The notes beneath the pieces were generated by a model. That model was not told the DNA's origin, searched no databases, and was given only the letters and a program-made list of their open reading frames with translations. Position numbers and translations under genes: made by a program. Positions 4,816 through 7,750 of a stretch of DNA of 7,750 nucleotides are shown piece by piece (the stretch's first letter is position 1; each line of letters starts with the position of its first letter). The DNA comes from an uncultured Ruminococcus sp. (GTDB taxonomy: Bacteria; Bacillota; Clostridia; Oscillospirales; CAG-272): the NCBI GenBank assembly GCA_902778985.1, contig CACYZS010000049.1:1-7750 (forward strand), read 5' to 3'.

Positions 4816-6009
4816 ATGAAGAACGTTGAAACGCTGCTTCGCGAAAACCGGGCGTGGGCGGAAGAGACCTTCCGGAAGATCGACAAAAAGTTCTCCGCCG
4901 TGACGCTCCGCTCGCGGAACAAACTTCCCTACGGCGTGGACGAGAACGGTCTGCATATCGACATGACCGAACGCCGCCGTCCCTGGTGGACCAACGGGTT
5001 CTGGGGCGGGCTGAACTGGCTGCTCTACGCCTACACCAAAAACGAGGAATACATGAAAACGGCGAAACGGAGCGAAGAACTGCTCCGCCCGGTCGCCGAC
5101 GAGTACGGACGGCTGGATCACGACGTCGGGTTCGTGTGGCACCTCACCTTCGGCGCGGACTATCTTCTGACCGGCGACGAGGCGGCGAAGAACCTCGACC
5201 TCTACATGGCGGCGTCGCTGGCGTCCCGCTTCGTGCTCTCGACCAAGGTTCCCGGCGGGTTCATCCGCGCGTGGAACGGCAAGCGCGGGACCGCGTGGGA
5301 CAACTACGACCGCACGATCATCGACTGCCTGATGAACCTTCCCCTGCTCTACTGGGCGTCCGACGTGACCGAAGACGACCGCTTCACGCGGTTTGCGAAG
5401 GCGCACGCCGATATGTCGCTCCGCGATCATCTGCGCGCGGACGGATCGGTCAACCACATCGTCGATCACGACCGTGAGAGCGGCGCGCTGACCGGCACAC
5501 AGGCGGGACAGGGCTACGCCGTCGGATCGTCGTGGTCGCGCGGCTGCTCGTGGGCGGTCTACGGTTTCGTCCTCTCCTACCTGCACACCAAAGAGGAACG
5601 GTATCTCGAAGGGGCGAAACGCGCGGCGGACTACTTCGTCGAGAACGTCAAGTCCGACTGGCTCCCCCGCGTCGATTTCCGCGCTCCCGCGGAACCGGTC
5701 CTCTACGACTCGACCGCCGGCGCCTGCGCGGCTTGCGGGCTGATCGAACTTGCGAAGATCCTGCCCGAAAACGAGGGCGGCAAGTACCTCGAAGCCGCGC
5801 TCAATCTGCTCCGCACGATGGGTGAGAAGTTCTGCGACTTCGATCCCGCAAACGACCATATGCTCGATTACGGTACCGAACGCTACCCGGCGGATCTGAC
5901 GCCCGAGGGGCTGAAGAAAGCCGGCGTGCATATGTCGATCATCTACGGAGACTTCTTCTATACCGAGGCGGTTCTGAAACTACTCGGGGCAGAATTCTCC
6001 CCCTGGTAA
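4816..6009 (+). CDS. Glycoside hydrolase family 88 unsaturated glucuronyl hydrolase
   Basis: This 397-residue protein belongs to GH88, whose members hydrate the double bond of the terminal 4,5-unsaturated uronic acid in lyase products and thereby release it. The sugar then opens to 5-keto-4-deoxyuronate, the KduI substrate. The (alpha/alpha)6-barrel pattern is visible as repeated helices rich in Trp and Tyr. The two acidic catalytic positions match: Asp103 in 'LDHDVGFVW' and Asp170 in 'TIIDCLMNLPLLYWAS', corresponding to Asp88 and Asp149 of the Bacillus sp. GL1 enzyme. 'GYAVGSSWSRGCSWAVYGF' and 'YDSTAGACAACGLIELAK' are further family segments. There is no signal peptide, so it acts in the cytoplasm on imported disaccharides. 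GGAG lies 9 bases before the ATG. Preference for glycosaminoglycan, rhamnogalacturonan or other unsaturated oligosaccharides cannot be decided. The family is slightly shorter on average (about 375), but nothing is missing. It is the last gene of the operon. Confidence 0.9.
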   Translation: MKNVETLLRENRAWAEETFRKIDKKFSAVTLRSRNKLPYGVDENGLHIDMTERRRPWWTNGFWGGLNWLLYAYTKNEEYMKTAKRSEELLRPVADEYGRLDHDVGFVWHLTFGADYLLTGDEAAKNLDLYMAASLASRFVLSTKVPGGFIRAWNGKRGTAWDNYDRTIIDCLMNLPLLYWASDVTEDDRFTRFAKAHADMSLRDHLRADGSVNHIVDHDRESGALTGTQAGQGYAVGSSWSRGCSWAVYGFVLSYLHTKEERYLEGAKRAADYFVENVKSDWLPRVDFRAPAEPVLYDSTAGACAACGLIELAKILPENEGGKYLEAALNLLRTMGEKFCDFDPANDHMLDYGTERYPADLTPEGLKKAGVHMSIIYGDFFYTEAVLKLLGAEFSPW

Positions 6010-6021
6010 AACGCTCTTTCC

Positions 6022-6056
6022 AAAACCGCCGCGGATGAGCGTCCGCGGCGGTTTTT
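6022..6056 (+). terminator. Rho-independent terminator of the kdu/GH88 operon
   Basis: A perfect 14-bp stem (6022-6035 with 6042-6055; core ACCGCCGCGGA/TCCGCGGCGGT) encloses the loop TGAGCG and ends in TTTTT (6052-6056). It begins 12 bases after the GH88 stop codon. The A residues at the 5' foot would also give a short T-tract on the minus strand, so weak bidirectional action is possible. Confidence 0.95.
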
Positions 6057-6100
6057 CGGGAAAACCCCTGACAAATACGCTATCAACAAGGAGAAATGGA

Positions 6101-6835
6101 ATGGAAACGAACAACAAAGCCGAGGTCCTCTCGATCGAACGTCTGACCAAGACCTACGGTGAAAAGAAAGCGGTCGACGACCTCTCCCTCTCGATCAAGG
6201 CGGGCGAGATCTACGGCTTCATCGGGCACAACGGCGCTGGCAAGACCACGACCTTGAAAAGCGTGGTCGGTATCCTCGCGTTCGACGCGGGCGAGATCAA
6301 GGTCAACGGGATCTCGGTGCGCGAAGACCCGCTCGCGGTCAAGCGCGAGATAGCCTATATTCCCGACAACCCCGAACTTTACGGGTATATGACCGGGATC
6401 AAGTATCTGAACTTCATCGCCGACGTCTTCCGCGTCCCCGCCGACGTCCGGGAAGAGCGCATCCGCAAATACGCCGACGCGTTCGGTCTGACCGCCGATC
6501 TTGCGCAGGCGATCTCGTCCTACTCGCACGGTATGAAGCAGAAACTCGCCGTCATCTCGGCGTGGATCCACGCCCCCAAACTGATCGTGATGGACGAACC
6601 CTTCGTCGGACTGGATCCCAAGGCTGCGCACACCCTGAAAGAGATGATGCGCGAACTTTGCGACGAGGGCGGCGCGATCTTCTTCTCTACCCACGTGCTG
6701 GAAGTCGCCGAGAAACTCTGCGACAAGGTCGCCATCATCAAGAGCGGCAAACTGATCCGTTCGGGCACGATGGAAGAGGTCAAGGGCGACGAGTCGCTTG
6801 AAAGCGTGTTCCTCGAACTGGAAGAGGACGCGTAA
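6101..6835 (+). CDS. ABC transporter ATP-binding protein
   Basis: This 244-residue cytoplasmic ATPase powers the membrane protein encoded next to it. All nucleotide-binding elements are present. Walker A GHNGAGKTT is at residues 42-50, with Lys48. The signature is the variant 'SYSHGMKQKL', with Ser142-His-Gly144 where LSGGQ normally stands, as is usual for ABC-2 type exporter ATPases. Walker B 'LIVMDEP' contains Asp165 and Glu166, followed by 'GLDP', and the switch His198 is in 'STHVLE'. The start at 6101 has AAGGAG 7 bases upstream; an in-frame extension to 6035 would run into the upstream terminator. The permease begins 13 bases after its stop. Placement after a strong terminator makes it the first gene of a new unit, but no convincing promoter was seen in 6057-6100. 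The substrate is unknown. Confidence 0.95.
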   Translation: METNNKAEVLSIERLTKTYGEKKAVDDLSLSIKAGEIYGFIGHNGAGKTTTLKSVVGILAFDAGEIKVNGISVREDPLAVKREIAYIPDNPELYGYMTGIKYLNFIADVFRVPADVREERIRKYADAFGLTADLAQAISSYSHGMKQKLAVISAWIHAPKLIVMDEPFVGLDPKAAHTLKEMMRELCDEGGAIFFSTHVLEVAEKLCDKVAIIKSGKLIRSGTMEEVKGDESLESVFLELEEDA

Positions 6836-6848
6836 GGGGGACCTCACC

Positions 6849-7750
6849 ATGCTGAAGATCCTTCTGAAAAAACAAATGACCGAGGCGTTCCGCGGCTTCT
6901 TCTTCAACGCGAAGAAAAACCAATCTCGCACGCACGCGGTCACGGTAATCCTGATCCTCCTGTACGCCGCTTTGATGGTTCTGGTGCTGGGCGGAATGTT
7001 CGCCTATGACGGGGTGAGACTGGCGGCGCCGCTTGCGAGCGTGGACCTTCTCTGGTTTTACAACGCGGTTTTCGCGATGATCGCCCTTGGGCTCGGGGTG
7101 TTCGGCAGCGTGTTCAACACCTTTGCCGGACTCTATCAGGGTAAGGACAACGACCTTCTGCTCTCGCTTCCGATCCCGGTGCGCTACATCCTGTTCTCCC
7201 GGCTGCTCGGCGTGTACCTGATGGGGCTGATGTTCTCGGCGGTGGTACTGCTCCCCGCCTGGATCGTCCGGATGATCGAAGCGCCGTTTACGGTATCGTC
7301 TCTGTTCGGCGGACTGCTGCTGATCGTTCTGATCTCTCTTCTGACCTTCGTCCTCTCCTGCCTGCTCGGCTGGGTGGTCGCGAAGATCGCGACGAAACTG
7401 AAGAACAAGAGTTTTCTGACCGTTCTGATCGCACTGGTCCTGCTCGTCCTTTATTACGTCGTCTACTTCAAAGGGTTCAACGCTCTGACGACGATCGAGG
7501 AAAACCCCGAGAGCGTCGACGGCGGCGCGATCAAGAGCAAAGCGTATCCCCTTTACCTGATCGGTCTGGTCGGCGAGGGACGGCCGATCCCCTGCCTGAT
7601 CGTGACTGCCGTCGTACTTGCCGCGGTCGTCCTGACCTACTTCGTGCTGGATCGCACTTTCATTAAGATCGCGACCACGACCGCGTCCTCTGCAAAGAAA
7701 GAGTACAAGGAAAAAGCGGTGAAGATGCGTCCGCTCTGGCTGACCGTTCT
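6849..7750 (+). CDS. ABC-2 type transporter permease, partial (C-terminus beyond right edge)
   Basis: The first 300 residues of a large membrane protein are visible and the frame is open at the edge. A basic amphipathic N-terminus (MLKILLKKQMTEAFRGFF) precedes hydrophobic segments at about 31-51, 70-92, 113-138, 149-178, 188-207 and 250-268. 'YQGKDNDLLLSLPIP' (96-110) between the second and third segments is a characteristic cytoplasmic motif of permeases paired with CcmA-like exporter ATPases in Firmicutes. GGGGGA lies 7 bases before the ATG. Family members are often 500 or more residues with a second membrane half, so a sizeable part is probably missing. With the preceding ATPase it forms an exporter of unknown substrate. 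Confidence 0.88.
   Translation, partial: MLKILLKKQMTEAFRGFFFNAKKNQSRTHAVTVILILLYAALMVLVLGGMFAYDGVRLAAPLASVDLLWFYNAVFAMIALGLGVFGSVFNTFAGLYQGKDNDLLLSLPIPVRYILFSRLLGVYLMGLMFSAVVLLPAWIVRMIEAPFTVSSLFGGLLLIVLISLLTFVLSCLLGWVVAKIATKLKNKSFLTVLIALVLLVLYYVVYFKGFNALTTIEENPESVDGGAIKSKAYPLYLIGLVGEGRPIPCLIVTAVVLAAVVLTYFVLDRTFIKIATTTASSAKKEYKEKAVKMRPLWLTV

Noticed and set aside
2199..5931. Very long minus-strand open frames opposite kduI, kduD and GH88
   Set aside because: They are a result of the high third-position GC of the real genes. The translations are Val/Asp/Arg-rich without motifs, while the plus-strand frames have complete catalytic motifs.
6035..6100. Extended start for the ABC ATPase at 6035
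   Set aside because: That start lies inside the terminator hairpin, and the ATG at 6101 has AAGGAG at the right distance.
6057..6100. Promoter for the ABC transporter (CTGACA at about 6068)
   Set aside because: No -10 element is found at suitable spacing; it would fall on the ribosome binding site. The promoter may overlap the terminator or expression may come from read-through.

Overview
The window looks like a chromosomal segment from a GC-rich, low-oxygen, gut-type Firmicute, probably an uncultured clostridial lineage. This is inferred from strong AGGAG ribosome binding sites, sigma-70-type promoters, a tRNA with an encoded CCA, and a uronate-catabolism cluster of a kind common in such bacteria. 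The exact taxon cannot be read from the sequence. Codon use is strongly GC-biased at third positions in all the genes. Only the intergenic centre (about 1917-2350) is visibly richer in A and T.

Layout. The left third is transcribed leftwards. It holds a promoter at about 2140-2168, a truncated 5' copy of a tRNA-Ser, a 162-bp insert with two triloop hairpins, an intact tRNA-Ser(UGA) at 1827-1915, an octopine/nopaline-type NAD(P)-dependent opine dehydrogenase at 716-1792, a GC-rich hairpin, and a DMT/EamA-family transporter that runs off the left edge. The right two thirds are transcribed rightwards from a strong promoter at 2238-2266. A discoidin-like domain is joined in frame to KduI (2352-3980), followed by a KduD-type short-chain dehydrogenase (4003-4800) and a GH88 unsaturated glucuronyl hydrolase (4816-6009). 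A textbook rho-independent terminator follows (6022-6056). After it an ABC transporter ATPase (6101-6835) and its multi-spanning permease (6849 to the right edge) begin a separate unit.

How the genes work together. GH88 removes the terminal unsaturated uronic acid from oligosaccharides left by polysaccharide lyases. The free sugar rearranges to 5-keto-4-deoxyuronate. KduI isomerises this to 2,5-diketo-3-deoxygluconate, and KduD reduces that to 2-keto-3-deoxygluconate. The polysaccharide lyase, KDG kinase and KDPG aldolase are not in the window. The opine dehydrogenase and EamA transporter form a possible make-and-export (or import-and-degrade) pair, recalling the opine dehydrogenase plus EamA exporter of pseudopaline loci, but no nicotianamine-synthase-like gene is visible.

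The main oddities are the partially duplicated tRNA-Ser with an insert between its promoter and the working copy, and the kduI reading frame that has merged with its upstream neighbour, apparently by loss of one stop codon. I found no clear sign of a wholly new defence or mobile system.
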